A stretch of 64,000 nt of DNA from Siphlonurus alternatus (lineage: Eukaryota; Arthropoda; Insecta; Ephemeroptera; Siphlonuridae): contig OX463780.1 in NCBI GenBank assembly GCA_949825025.1, positions 26,192,118 to 26,256,117 of the forward strand, given 5' to 3'. This document shows, one piece after another, positions 34,205 to 47,868 of this stretch. Both the position numbers and the translations under genes were made by a program. Below the pieces are notes generated by a model. The model was not told the DNA's origin, did not search any database, and saw only the letters and a program-made list of their open reading frames with translations. Numbering within the stretch: the first letter of the stretch is position 1; each line of letters opens with the position of its first letter.

Positions 34205-34759
34205 ATGGGGAATTCTCCTACATTTATTTTAATTTTTTTTCAGATGCTCTATGCCTTGAAACTAAATGTCCCAAAACAAAAAAGTTTCAATTTTCAAAAT
34301 TGGAGACATGGGATTTTTTTAAAAATCTTCCTTCTTTTGAATTTAGCGCCAAAACGTGACGTAGAAACTGCGAAACTGCCTAGCAGTGGAAATTTTCTTG
34401 CAATAAATTTATATTTTCTATTATCACTCTTAAAGTAAACTGATATTAGGGACAAAACTATTGATACTAGGGTAGAAAAACCCGCTGATTTCTATCGTAT
34501 TACTAAAATTTATAGCCAATCATTCCTTGATGCTCAAACTATGATATCAGGCAGTTGCTGTGTGTTAACTAGGGAGTTTCTACGTCACAGTTTTCAGGTT
34601 TGCGCGCGGGTTGCATACTTTGCCCCTATTCTAATAATCCCTTCAGAGTCCCCAAATTTGAGTTAAAAAAGTTGAAACTTAAGTCATACTTATTGTTAAT
34701 ATGTACCCTATATAATATAGTAGTTAAATTAAAATTTGAGTTGTAAGAGAATTCCCCAT
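34205..34759. mobile_element. TA-flanked MITE, copy 2
   Basis: 555 bp, the same element as 21771-22320: ATGGGGAATTCTC..GAGAATTCCCCAT with TA on both sides. Differences are few and scattered (for example a short cgaaactg duplication near 34370). Confidence 0.9.
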
Positions 34760-34764
34760 TATAT

Positions 34765-37700
34765 ATATATATAGTATTTCATATTGCACATTTTATATTT
34801 CAGATCTTTAATTTATTTTTTACGAAATATAACATCTTACATTATAATGGACATTATAATATATATAATACAGAAATATGGGATTTTATATTGCAATGAA
34901 GAAAAATGTTGACTTGAAAATTCAATGACGTATATAAAATAAGACGAATTAAAACTTATATTAAATAATCCATTTAAGTGGTTTTCAAAAAAAGGGGGCA
35001 ATCTATTTGTCGTCAATAGAAAATCCATTTGCAGTACAAAACTTTGACTGAGAAACGAAGTAAAAGCTTTCAACAATTTTCAACAGAATGAACGGGAAAT
35101 GTCCGAATGATTTTATTTGCCTGCTCTCTACACACAAAGGAGTTTGCTCTGAAATCCTCTCCTCCAAATAGTCGCCGCATTTGCAATGCAAAAATTATTC
35201 TCAGGACTATTTCCGACCTAAAACTTTTCCATTCCTTGTGAAAAGAAAGAAAGAATTTAAAAACGGGGAAAAAATTTTGACTCTTAAAAATCTGAAAGCT
35301 AAATATATATAATAAAACCCTAACCATTCCCCATGCAAAAGTTTAAAAAAAGGGTGTGTGTTAACATTTATATTACTACGTTTATCAATTAAGTCACACA
35401 ATGCAACTTATAATGTTTTATAAATCGTTTGAAATTACGATTTTTAAATATAAAAAGTTCTTTGAAAATGATGCCATTTTTATTAATGTTTATTTGTGGA
35501 ACAAATAAATGTAAAAAATATTAAATTAAACATGTAAACTTGATTTAATATTATATAAGAAATTTATTGGGAGTTTTAAAGGAGCTTATATTATATCATT
35601 TAATTTTAATGCACAGTAATTGGTCTTACCATGCATAGCAGATCAAAAGGCAGAAACTTAGCAATGAAGGTCACTTTCAATGTCTATATAAATATTATTA
35701 TATAGATAAGAAAAATATAAGCTCTTATCAGAAAGTAAATTACTGCCTGGTTTTGCATCTGCAATGCATATGTAGTGGTAACAATTAATTAATATATAAT
35801 TATGTGGAAATATCATCAAATATTTTTGCCTTTATATTATATGTAATAATAATAATAATAATAATAATATATACTCATGCATGCATAGAACTTAAAAAGC
35901 TCTCGGTATAGATTTTCGGTAGATTTTTGTTTTACATATATAAACCGCATGGCTGGTTTGTGAGCCTGCAAAATTGAAATGTAGGCAACTCTTCGTGCAA
36001 ATAGGTCAGGGTGTTGCAGTATACGTAGAAGCAAGTGAGGTAATTCTTGGCCAAATTTTTTATGAACTCTGTATAAACCATAATTGTTTTCATAATATAT
36101 TTAAAAGTTCTAGATATAATCAATAATATAACAAACCATTATTTTTTCTGAAGTAAATTTATAAACATAATAATGTTATTGTAATATATAGTGTAGATTG
36201 CATGGCATTCTATTTGGTAAAATAACAAAGATTTTATAGATAGGAAAAATTATTAAATTATAGTATGCCGTTATATGAAATACAAAAAAATGCAATTAAT
36301 TCTAAACTTAATAATGGTCGATGATAAAACTCATTTTAAAATTTCTAAACACGAGTAATTTACCGTGTTTTGTTGAAGCTAATATTTTGATATTCTCTAG
36401 CGACGCACAACATATAATTTTCTATATCTCTGTCATTTAAGTCTTCCATTATATATAATTTTTATCTTAAACATGATTTTATAGTTCTTACAATCAACAA
36501 AAATTGCTGGGAAATGTATATAGACAATTGAGGGCTATTATTTCTATCAAGCACGCATTTAATGCCGCAACAATAGTCGTTGTCTTATATAGTATATTCT
36601 ACGAGAGAGTTAACAATGATAATAATAATAACAAAGCTTGAGGTCCGCCGCGCCAGCTAGCAGAGAGGGACATCGAGCAGAAATGATTGTTGTGGTATCC
36701 GCCCATCACCTCTCTATATACACGGCATTGTTGTATATAGCCTCCTATTTATTAAAGTTTTGGAGTCGCTTATTTATTTATTATTGTGGTTGAATTGCAT
36801 GGCATCACGGCGCAGTCGTGGGCCCTATGTGTGTCATTACAGCAAGTTGCTGGCCGTGGCAATATCATGCCAAACGGTCTGTGGCTGCGACTATGTAATT
36901 TAACTTATTGTCTTTGCTGGAGGAGAAAATAAAATGAAATGTTTAATGATAAAATGACTTTTGATTGCTGTGATTGTGTGTTTATATTTCTATATACGTG
37001 CACAATAGTATAAATATACGTGTAGGACTTTAAATAAAAAAATTAAATGACGATTTTATTTGTCTGCTCTCATGTAAAAGTCCACATTTAATTTTACTTT
37101 CTACTGCACATTGTAAAATATAATTCCTTTTAAATATATACTTATACTGTAGTTAAATTTATGCATTTAATTCTATTCTAATATATTATTTATATTTTTT
37201 CACACTTCACATAATATTCTGCAATGTATTAATTGGTGAACATCGTCCGATATATAGTTCAGGCTATAAAAGTATATTAAAATTTGTACATTATAATTTT
37301 CATTTATTTGATTTGTAATTTTGTGGTGAAACATAATATATTGGTAAATTTATATATATTTTTATATATATTTTATATATATGTATATTTTAATAACAAT
37401 GCATTAAAATTTATAACACAATATATTTTATGCACAGGTTTGCATTAAAAAAAAAACGTGAAGGTTGCAGCTATTTAATTATATATTATGATATGACATA
37501 CAAGTTTTCATATTTTTCATGAAGCATTTACGATCGATCATCAATACAATAATTCATGAAAGGTCAAACGTTGGGATTTTTATTGCAATAAAGAATGTAT
37601 GGGGTTCTAGGGTTGAGTAAAGTTTAAATAAACGACTAAAAAACTCAGCAAAGCTTTGAGGGTAAAATTCCCTCTGAATGGCTCCACTCTCCCTCTTAAA

Positions 37701-39468
37701 TTTTTTATTTGCTCGCTTTCAAACTCAGCACTAATGGCTTCCTTCCGATTCCAAATTCGATTCGATTTGTCGTGCGTTCACATCAAATCAACTTACTGTT
37801 ACATCCGCCCTCTCTTTATATATGGCCTACCCTTTCTCTCTCTCTCTCTATTCCAGTCACATTAAATGTATACGTACGGACAATTTCACATATATATAAA
37901 AGTACTCCCACAGTATTGCTTCCATTTATTTTCATTTCATGCAAGGCTTATAAAAAAAGATACTGTAATTTGCAAAACAAATAGTGTCTTTATTTTAATT
38001 CGATATATAAACCATGCAGATTTAAAATTTGATATCATGGCAGTGTGATATGTTCATGTGTAATTTAATATTTAAATTAAGATACTTTTTATGTAGGTGA
38101 TTATTAATTTTTCAACTTAAGTCTTTGTTTTTCTATTAATGATTTATAATTCAATATTATAATATATATGTAATGAAAATATAATGACACTATAGAATTC
38201 AATATTATTTTGTAGTGAATGATAATAGTAATAGTGATAAAAGTGGTTAATATTAACTGTATATAAGAAATAATGTATATATTTTATAATGTACGTAACA
38301 TCCTTCATCAAACTTTTATTTTCTTTGTTTTGCTTACAAATTCCAGAATTATTACAATAATTATATTCTGGGGATCGATCGAGAGGAAACGAGTCATTCA
38401 CTGAATTGAAAATGAAAATTGCAGTGTCTCTGATATTACATATTACTGATGTGTGTGAAATTATGTAATAAAATTGTAAAAATTAAGCAGAATTTATAAT
38501 TCTTATATAGATGATACTGTTTGTTCCAATAAAAATGATATGAGGGAATGGAAAAGTGTACAGCAATATTTGAAAATATAATATATTTTGTTGGCAATTT
38601 TAAAGATTTATCTGCTTTATCTCTTTATTTTATACGAAGCACTTAAAAGATTTAAGTCCGTTGTTTAAACAGTAAAAACCTCTTTGCAATAAAATTTTTC
38701 TTTTTAATCGCATTATTTTTTATAGCTTAGCTTAGTATTAAAGTTTCAACAGTTTGGATTTATTATCATCATAAGACGACGATGCACAAAAGAGGACAAT
38801 TTCCGACCCATTAAATTCGAATCTTCCGACAATTTCCATGAAAGCCTTTTGGCTCGCTTCTATATAATACCACAGAATAAATATATAAATTGCGCCTTGT
38901 AAAAATTATGTTCAGAAATAAAATCTTCCTCTGATTTTTTTTTCTCTCTGTCTAAAGTTTATTTCAAATGAAAAATAAAAATCTAATTTTAAAAGTTTTT
39001 ATATTTTTTATCTAATTGAATAATGCATTCGATGCTTTTCAGCAAGTAAGTAAAATAAAAATGTAAAAATGGTTAAGAGCTTTTTATTATTGAATGTAAC
39101 AATTGTGGCATTAAAACAAAATAAAAGAATGATAAAAAAAAGATGAAAGAATAAAATTACCAGTTTGAACTTACCATTTGCATACTAAATACATTTTATG
39201 TAAAAATTCTATTGTAAAATTAAAAAAATAAATTTATACAATATATTTTTCAATAAATGAACATGTAAATTTTCTCCCACTTTATTTATTTATATAGTCA
39301 CCACAGTATACAGTCTTAGTTAAAAAATTAACTTAAAATAATTAAATTTGTCCATAACAAAATATATTAAAATATTTGTATTGCATATGAGCGAGCAATC
39401 CACATTACATTGCAGGAAAATAGACCTGTAGGTTTTTCACAGCACATTTCAAAATAAAGTATCAATGC
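34765..39468. other. AT-rich intergenic DNA
   Basis: No gene recognised. One clear balanced island at about 36590-36910 is listed separately. AAT repeats near 35845-35870 and (TC)n near 37836. Confidence 0.5.
36590..36910. promoter_or_regulatory. Candidate cis-regulatory island
   Basis: About 320 bases: cttgaggtccgccgcgcc, agaaatgattgttgtggtat, gcatggcatcacggcgcag, gtgtgtcattacagcaag, ggctgcgactatgtaattta. It holds ATGATTG and TCATTA homeodomain-type cores and has balanced composition. No coding frame. Confidence 0.32.
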
Positions 39469-39646
39469 TGGGTGCGATTCACGAAGCAGTTAGCCATGAT
39501 TCTAACCACGTTTAGCTTAACCACGTTTAACTAGGTGGTTTAACACGTAAAACCAGGGTATGTATACATACCCTGACGTAAAACAGGTATAGTTAAACGT
39601 GGTTAAGCTAAACGTGGTTGGTTAACTGCTTCGTGAATCGCGCCCA
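39469..39646. mobile_element. Hairpin MITE, ends TGGGTGCGATTCACGAAG
   Basis: TGGGTGCGATTCACGAAGCA at 39469 pairs with the reverse complement ending at 39646. The inner pair includes aaccacgtttagcttaacca with its complement, and the centre is the dyad agggtatgtatacataccct. The arms are nearly perfect apart from short bulges. Confidence 0.8.
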
Positions 39647-42600
39647 ATAACACCTTATATATAATATGATTTGATAATATCATGCACTATATAACCGCGG
39701 TTAGTACGTGAGAAACCTGGATATCTTTCTGGATAAACTCTTTCATCAATCGAGCAAATTACTTTCTTTATATCTAAGGTTTAAATTCATGCAAGTCGAT
39801 TTATATTGCACCTTTGCCTATTATAGAAGTATAATCATATAATCACCTGGTCTGAAATTATTTAATTACATGTCTGTATATACAATGTCAAATACATAAT
39901 GGACAATATGTCCTGTTGGAGGTTATGAAACTTGTGTCACTGTGATTGTATGTCAAGGTAATAATATTAACACCTTCATTTGTTTGCGTGTAAAAGAATC
40001 TTCATAGAGTTTACAATGGTATAATGTATTGTAATTCTGTGCTTATTTTTAATTGAAAATTTTCATAGCTATTTTCGATATTTCTATAAAGGAGAAAAAT
40101 GTCTATATGGTGAGAACATATATTATGAAAGTAGAGATTAAATCTATAATATGATTAAAATATCTATGAAATCAGTATTTTTATGTTGCAAAATTTTTAC
40201 AGATTTTATATCATATTATCATCAGATTTCTCGCCCTATTAATTGTTTCGAAACTTAATTATTTCATTTCGTTAAGATAAGACAGTGAAAATCAGACTTA
40301 TTTTATAGTATATTATAATTTTTCATAATTGACTATAGATTTCTAGCAGCAGTTTAATTATTATATTAATACACGCAAGCCATACATGTATAGATGGGAA
40401 GGTTTTAGGTTTGAATCCAAGCTAGAGTCAAAGTTTTTCCAGGGTTCAGACGAGTGCCCTATATTCAGGAGGTACGGTAAACCTCAGGGTTAAATCACCT
40501 GACTTCTATGCTAGATATGCCATGGTGTCCTCTTATATATTATAGATATTATAGCTAACATGTCAAATGATGAAAAGTTAGAGTTATATTCCATTGCCGT
40601 TCGTATTCGTACGAGGTTGTTATTGTAATACATGACTTTGCTAAGTTTGAATATTTATGTTAAAAAATATACAATATATTTACAATCGTAATTCCAGTTA
40701 AAATTTCAAGTGCTGTTCATGAAAATGAACCTTATTATTATTGAGGTGATCATGACTCACTCGATCTATTTTTATCGATCCTGCATTGTGATAGTGATGA
40801 TCGTGATCGCTGGTAACGATCACCACTGTAACATCGTTATTATCAAGTATCAATACTTCTCGCCAAGTTGGGGCGATCGCTGCACGCCGCGACAACAACG
40901 CTTATTACAACAATGCCTGAAACGGCAAGTCATGCTCGAGACGTCTTCATTACACTCCGGGCAATATAGACGCAACCCTCAGCACACCACAGTGGAATCT
41001 GGTGGCAGTGCTAAAAATTGTTTGGTTAACTTGAATCGTAAGTTCTTTTATATATTTAAATTAAACAAAAAATACAACAACTCAAATAACATTTGCTTTT
41101 GTTTTTAAACTAAATAGCGTGAAATTGAGACATCCATGCAGTGGATAAATGCTGGACTTTTTGACTATTATATTACCCAAGAATATAAATAAATATTACT
41201 TGCATGCTACTGTTTGTGCATGTACAGTGTACTGTATAGTTGGACAGCATTATTATCCACCATATTATATATTAAATTTAAATGGACTGTATATTTTTCC
41301 CTTTTTCTCAATGCCTAAGGCTGGTAAATTATCCATTTAGTGACGAAATCTATAGCTTTAAAAAAATTGTATTTGCTAAAAAAAAATCGTTAAATTAAAC
41401 GTAAAACAAATTTTCAATTTTTTTTAATTCTACTGTATATATGCAAGATAGGAAGTGATAAATAATTTAGGTATTTAACTTTATATAATTATTTTAATTA
41501 CAAAGTCGCATTGAGCCAATTGATTAATATATAAGGAGCTGTGTTACGGTTATATATTTATGTATAATTATATTTTATATAGTAATTCGATATACAAGAT
41601 ATAAAATATACAAAATTCAACAGAAATGTTGGATTTTACACAAACTAAATTTTATTTTTGATAATAAACTTGATGCTGTAAACATCATATAACAGTTGTG
41701 AATTTACTGCAAAGTATCTAACGATTGTTGAGTCCTGCACAACAAAAGAAAATAAATAAAAATACATCGTTTCGAATCACGATTAATCATTGAGTGCGCT
41801 TTACTGAACTCAAAGAGACAGGGAAAACATTTTTCATGCATACAGAATTACGTACAATGAGCAAAGCATTTATTCATCACCCCAATGAATAAAAAATACA
41901 ATATTAACAGAGTATGTTATATTATTTTTTATGAACCTTTCATGACTGTGCAAGTTTGTTTTTGTATCATATCAAAAAAATGAATATTTAATTGTGAATA
42001 CTTATTTATATTAACTGATTTTATTTGGAATTGCATTGTATTAAAAATTTGCATTATATACAAAGTATTATAATTTTTTCATACGTGTCATGGCTATATG
42101 CAAGTTTATTTGTTATTTTACATCCATAAGGCTTCACTGCATATTTGATTCAATGGAAAATGCCTAACAACGAGGTTTAGATATATGTATTATGTATAAT
42201 ATACTGAATTAATTTTAATATAACATATATAACGATCATTTTCATACAGTATGCTTTAAAAGAGTTACCATCAGAAGAACTTAGCAGTAATCGTTTTCTT
42301 CAAGTAAAAAAGTTGCACCTGTCGTGTTATAACAAAATAAGAAAATTTACACAGCAGGTCCTAAGGAGAAGAGAATCTTAAATCCATTTATAGAATTTAT
42401 GCTGTATAAAGCCCCATAATCCATGCACTAAATCTCTAATATTAAGACCATAAAGCTTGGTGGAGAACCTACATAATGACAAGAATTGGAACTACGTACT
42501 CAAACAAGGATGTTTGTATCTGATTAAAGTTGCAAAATCATATAAATGCTCTGACAGCATCCACTGCAACTTAATTTTTACATCAAATTCAGTTGTCACA

Positions 42601-43854
42601 TATTTGAAGAAAGTGTTAAGAAATAAATCAACTTCATTCGTAAGTGATGCTTTTTATATAAATTCTGTTGTTTTTGTGATTCTCCAAATGCTATAGTTTG
42701 AGTAAAACAATCAAATTTTTGATAACAATTAAGTATTAATTTTTATGTCCTCAATTACTATGTATAAAATTTTATTATAAAATTCCTTTTCTCTATTAAT
42801 ATAATACAGACGTAATTCCGGTGATTTACTATGGAAGGTATCTCACTAACCACGGTTGTTAGTGTCAGTCTAATTTCTAATCAATGACGCAATTATAAGC
42901 CTGGTTATCTTTCTGGTTATAATTAACTTATTCGTTAATCGATCCCGTTAGTTGATCTTTTATATACTAAATTTGTGACAAGTCTTGTTTCATCTGAGGG
43001 TGAATAAATTTTTTGATATTTGAAAATTATAATTTTGAAGATAATGAATCAATATTAACTTTGAGTCTTGTGAAAACAATTTCAAATTCAAATGTTTTAT
43101 TTTCAAACGAATCTCAAACATGTACCGGGCACATGTCATATTATATTGTGACTTAAAAAAAAAAAAAAAAAATCAACATACATGCGTCATATATACAATA
43201 TCATAAATCAACATTATTATAAAACGTTTATCATTAAAATTAACACTATATGACACTTTTCATACAATAATAAAGAGATAAAGTTAAACGTACTAAAAGT
43301 AAACATTCTATTTAAAAAGAGAGTGATGATGGAAAACAAGGTGGTATTTTGACAACTCGTACTTTGCTATTCTGCGTACATTTTGGTACACAATAGCTTG
43401 TGCTGCTCTGAGATTTGATAAAGTCGTCTCAGAAGCTATTTTCTAACGACAAAGAGGATATGAAGAGACCTCGTTACGTACCGTGACTTGCAGCAAAGAA
43501 CTTTGTCTGGGCAAACGTGAGAACACTTTGTAATTTATAATACCAACTTTGTAATAAATATTATAATAATATATCAGCTGTTATATTCTTTATTAGCATT
43601 TTTTTTTTTGATAAAATTTTTGTATACTCTGAAAAATCATCATGTTATATAACAACATTATGTGTATATTGAAAATTGTGCAATATTTTTTAAAATATAA
43701 ATATTGTGATTTCACATACATTTATATTATATAAAGCAGAGCTACTTAAAGGGGCTGTTCAAAAGAATTTAACATATAATATTGTTCAAATAAATAATTA
43801 TTAGTTATAAATAAATTTTTCGTGCAAAGGATATTCATATTGAATTTTATTTCA
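39647..43854. other. AT-rich intergenic DNA
   Basis: No gene recognised. The motif cctgg(a/t)tatctttctgg(a/t)ta occurs at about 39716 and again at 42901 beside a cggttagt-like segment, suggesting remnants of one repeat family. A balanced piece at about 40735-41030 (gatcgtgatcgctggtaacg, tggggcgatcgctgcacgcc) could be regulatory. Confidence 0.45.
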
Positions 43855-44044
43855 CTTTTCGGACTTTTACCTTTGCCGGTGTCTCAGATCACCTGAGGAA
43901 GAGAGCGGTTGACTCTCGAAACGTAGTGATATGTGTAGTACTGTACATGTAAGTGTTAGTGACGTGCACGAACACTAAGTGACCATCGCAACATACTACA
44001 CACAGAAGAATTACATCGAACACCGGCAAAGGTAAAAGTCCGAA

Positions 44045-44046
<2 letters not shown>
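43855..44046. mobile_element. Inverted-repeat element beside a LINE tail
   Basis: Arms of about 27 bp, (t)cggacttttacctttgcc and ggcaaaggtaaaagtccg, enclose about 137 bases that include gaggaagagagcggttgac and tcgaaacgtagtg. The right arm ends exactly where a poly-T run starts. Confidence 0.65.
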
Positions 44047-44075
<29 letters not shown>

Positions 44076-44160
44076 GTTATTGTTATATTTAATACAGAAT
44101 TTTGTACCAGCCAAGGTTACATATTTAACCCTGTCGGCCGCTACAGATCACATACTATTC
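44047..44160 (-). mobile_element. 3' end of a minus-strand LINE with poly-A tail
   Basis: Poly-T at 44047-44075, then the complement of a LINE 3' end. On the minus strand it reads gcggccgacagggttaaata, tgtaaccttggctggtac, close to the 3' end at 33735-33816. The 5' limit is unknown. Confidence 0.65.
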
Positions 44161-45690
44161 TTCAAAATAATAATTAATATTTTAAAAACAAGATAAACAA
44201 AAATAAACAAAAGTTTTAACCTGTAATTTAAGACAAATAAAATGCAGTAGATAAGCAAACTAATTCAACATAAGTCAATTACAACATTTGAACCTGAAAT
44301 TCTCAGATAAATTTAACATATCATTTTTGAATTATAATGTATTTTCACTTATATGTACAAAATAGAGCAAATTTTAAGAAAATGGAAATTTATATAAACA
44401 TGAAGAATGAGTTTTTTTATTTTATTATTATTTTAATATTAAATTTTTACTTATTTTTATAAATTTTTTTTCTATTATTATTATTTTTGCTTTTGTGAAA
44501 ATTGTGAAAAGTGAAATAAAATTCAATATAAATAATTATGTAAGATAAAAATTTGATTTACACTGAAGTTTATACTATTGTGGTATAGAATATTAAATTT
44601 TTATTTATTTTTGAATGTTAAAACTTAAAACTGTACAAAAAATTTAATTTAATTTTTAAATAAATTCTTGTAAAACACAAATAATCATGATCGAGTGATT
44701 ATTTTTTCATTAATTAATATTAGCATGCATTATTTCTCACGTCATTAAGCATAATTTAACATTTCAAATAAAGCTTGAACCTTATATACATTATTGTTTT
44801 GTGCCACGTTTGAAGATCATTTGTAGCGATATGGCGCCACATTATAAAACGCCATAAGCAATCCATCATTCACGGTCCCCCGTCTTTTCATTGTGAGCCC
44901 AAACTTACGATCAGTCCGGCGAAAACTAAAATTTAAACGACAAAAACAAGTGAGGAAAAGTTACAGTAAAGCGTCAAAAGCTGCTTGGATTACGAGAGCT
45001 TACATTGAAAAACGACTCATTAAGACTCCTTTAAAATTGTTTTTGTGGCATAAAATTGTTTTTAACAAGAAAAAAAAAACATAATTAAATGACTTGCTTT
45101 TAACTATAGAAAATAATAATGAAACCTTTTCTTTTTTTTAGCTGTTACGTACTTTTTGTTAACTTTTAAATTAAGTTTGAAAAATATTTTATATTTTTTT
45201 ACAACAAATATATCGGAAAGTAATTAAATTTTGACTGCAACTAAAATTTTAAAAGCATACTTTATGAAAAATTATGTGGCGATTTTAAAATAAACAATAT
45301 CAAAATAATTTTAAAAAAATACTATTATACAATAATATAAACATGCATCGTTAAAAAGCACATTTGAAGAAATAAATTATAAAATTACGCAATGTTGTGT
45401 AAATTATAATAAAGTTTTAAGTTACTTATCATATTTTTTTCTTCTTATGATTCGAAATTTCATGTAATTTTTGCACCAAAATCAATGGTTAATATATAAA
45501 TTAACATCATAATATTTATATATTATATTAAACAACTGTAGATATTCTCTGAATATTCTTTGATATATACGCGTAAACAAAAATAACACAAGACTCACAA
45601 GAACTAATATAATCATAAATTGATTCATTAAATTGATCAACCACTATCTGTATGCATGTTCTTTCTTTTTTACATAAAATCCTAACACAG

Positions 45691-45724
<34 letters not shown>

Positions 45725-47700
45725 GCTCCATAAATAATAATAATAATAATATAGATCTTGAGAACTTCAATAAAAAGAAACGATCTATAATCGTTGAATA
45801 AAAAATATAATAGCTTAGAAAGATGGTTAGATCAAATGATATTAAAAAGTCAATTGGTTTTCGTTTCAATGAGGGGGGGGGGGGGGGGCTACATTGAATG
45901 TTTATTTTGCTACTTATCTCGCTCCTATTCATTCAGATCGAGCGTTGCCGGCGTGTGAAATCTATTTGGCCGCCAGTTTCTGACGTGCTTTCACCAGCTT
46001 GCTTTGACGTGCGCCCCACAATAATCTCGGCAGTCTAATCCTTCACACCTGCCAATCAGTCACCGGGTCAGTTCGAGCCAAAGTGCGTCCACTCTCACTT
46101 TTATTAGACGTGCAACTTGATGACAATCGAAGTCAAAAGGTAGAAGGGTATACGCAGTATTGTTGTTAGTGAGTTTTAGCTCAGGGTTGACGTTGAACCA
46201 ACGAAAAAAAAAAGTTTTTTCCTTGGATTTAAATGAGTTATTAGAAATATTGTGCAAAAGTACTGGCACATGGAAAATCGTAACCTTATTTGTTTATATT
46301 TATTTTAGAGCACCAATTAAAATTAAAGACAATGTCGAAGAAATTCACCGGCTTTTCTGTATAATCTGGCGGTTTTTAAAATTTTAATTTTCTTGATTTC
46401 TTTTATATTACTTTATATATATAAATTTTTAAGTATTTGTGGATTAAAAAGATCGGCGAGTTTGCCAGACTTTTATCTTTTGAAAAATTTGTCTTAATTT
46501 CAATTTTTGCTCTAAAATTAATATTACATATTAATAACATTGTATAACAAAATTTTCTATCATGTGCTGATATTTTTCTTGCATGAGGTAAAACTATTTT
46601 CAAAACTGCATGGACTGGCCAACTTTTTTATTCCGACGGTATCGCATTTCAGATTTCACAATAATAATCATTTACATCCAATAATTCAAATTAATTTTGC
46701 TTTTATTTTATAGCTCCCTGGCATACAAAACTATTACGCTTTTTTCATTTTTGTTTCCCATTAAAATAATTATGATTTATGCAATTAATAATAAAACAAA
46801 ATAATCCTAATAAAAAATGTGCAAAAATATTCGAAACTGTAAGAATATGAGTAGCGCAGTTGTTGTGTTTATAAAATGTATTTTCATTATATAATTACAA
46901 TATTATATTCAACGTCATTAGACTTAATGAGTATTTCAATTCCATTAAAATTAAATTTATATTCCGTTATAATAATACTCTTATTGTACCAGTTTAATTT
47001 AATTTTATAATAGAAAAAAAAACGTAAAAAAGTTACAAAAGTTGACTTATGTTCCTGACTTGAAAAAAAAAATCTTTATTGGTTATTTCACTTGGCAGCA
47101 TGCAAGTTAACAATAACAGTATTAAGAAAATGTCACAACGTAGCCCTCTAATGGTGTTTGCAGGCATGTGACGAGAATACTAGACGAGTTTTGTCATTGG
47201 ATATACGTCCTCATTGTATGCTGGAAGTGAGAAGTTTATAAGCCATATACACAAAGAATCGTATAAATATGACTGAGAATAAAATATATCAAGCCTTTTG
47301 TATTGAGAGTGACAAGTTCTACCTCTATGGAAGTTGATTTAATTCAACAATTTAACACTCGAGTGACGTGCTATTCAAATATATAAATGTTTATTATTAT
47401 AATACTGTATGATTTCAATTGTATAATTTCACTCTTTAAAAAAGGTATTTTAATAATAAGTTCTTAAAAATATGGATCATAGCTTACAAAATTTTTGACA
47501 TGTATTGTGTATAAAATTATTTTTAGATTTTATATAATTATAAAATTAATTGCATTTTACCTGCACTATAATATAATAGTATAACAGCAATAATACAGCA
47601 TGTATGTAGTTGTTCCATCCTCAAAATCTACTTTTTTGACAGCTTTCTTTTACCTAAAAATACTTCTACAATTTCTACCTTGATTTAAATAAGGATGAAA
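44161..47700. other. AT-rich intergenic DNA
   Basis: No gene recognised. (TC)n at 45692-45724, a G16 run at 45873-45888, and a balanced island at about 45940-46140 (cgttgccggcgtgtgaaatc, gcttgctttgacgtgcgcc, cctgccaatcagtcaccgg with CCAAT) that could be regulatory. Confidence 0.45.
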
Positions 47701-47701
47701 T

Positions 47702-47868
47702 GGAGATGTGTTTTTTTTTTTTTTTTTTTTTTTAGAAATAATCAAAAAACACAGTTACAAAAAAACATACCAAGAATATTTGCGGCCAATAAATGGCCGC
47801 GCTGGGGGCATACATGACCAAAATGTGTCAATTGCCCCAAAATACCAAAACCAACCAACCGGAGATGT
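47702..47868 (-). mobile_element. Short retroelement insertion flanked by 8-bp GGAGATGT duplication
   Basis: GGAGATGT at 47702-47709 and 47861-47868 bracket a T23 run and about 125 bases. On the minus strand the insert reads ..gcggccatttattggccgc, a perfect stem, and ends in poly-A. A SINE or strongly 5'-truncated LINE with its target-site duplication still intact. Confidence 0.75.

Noticed and set aside
40381..40450. tRNA-like B box (ggtttgaatcc)
   Set aside because: No A box at the right distance and no acceptor or anticodon stem could be formed.
44893..45084. 63-codon Lys/Arg-rich frame resembling a small basic protein
   Set aside because: Basic content follows from A-rich sequence; no family motif, intron signal or poly(A) context stands out.
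45528..45932. 134-codon minus-strand frame
   Set aside because: It runs through (TC)n and a G16 run, so it is a repeat-driven chance frame.
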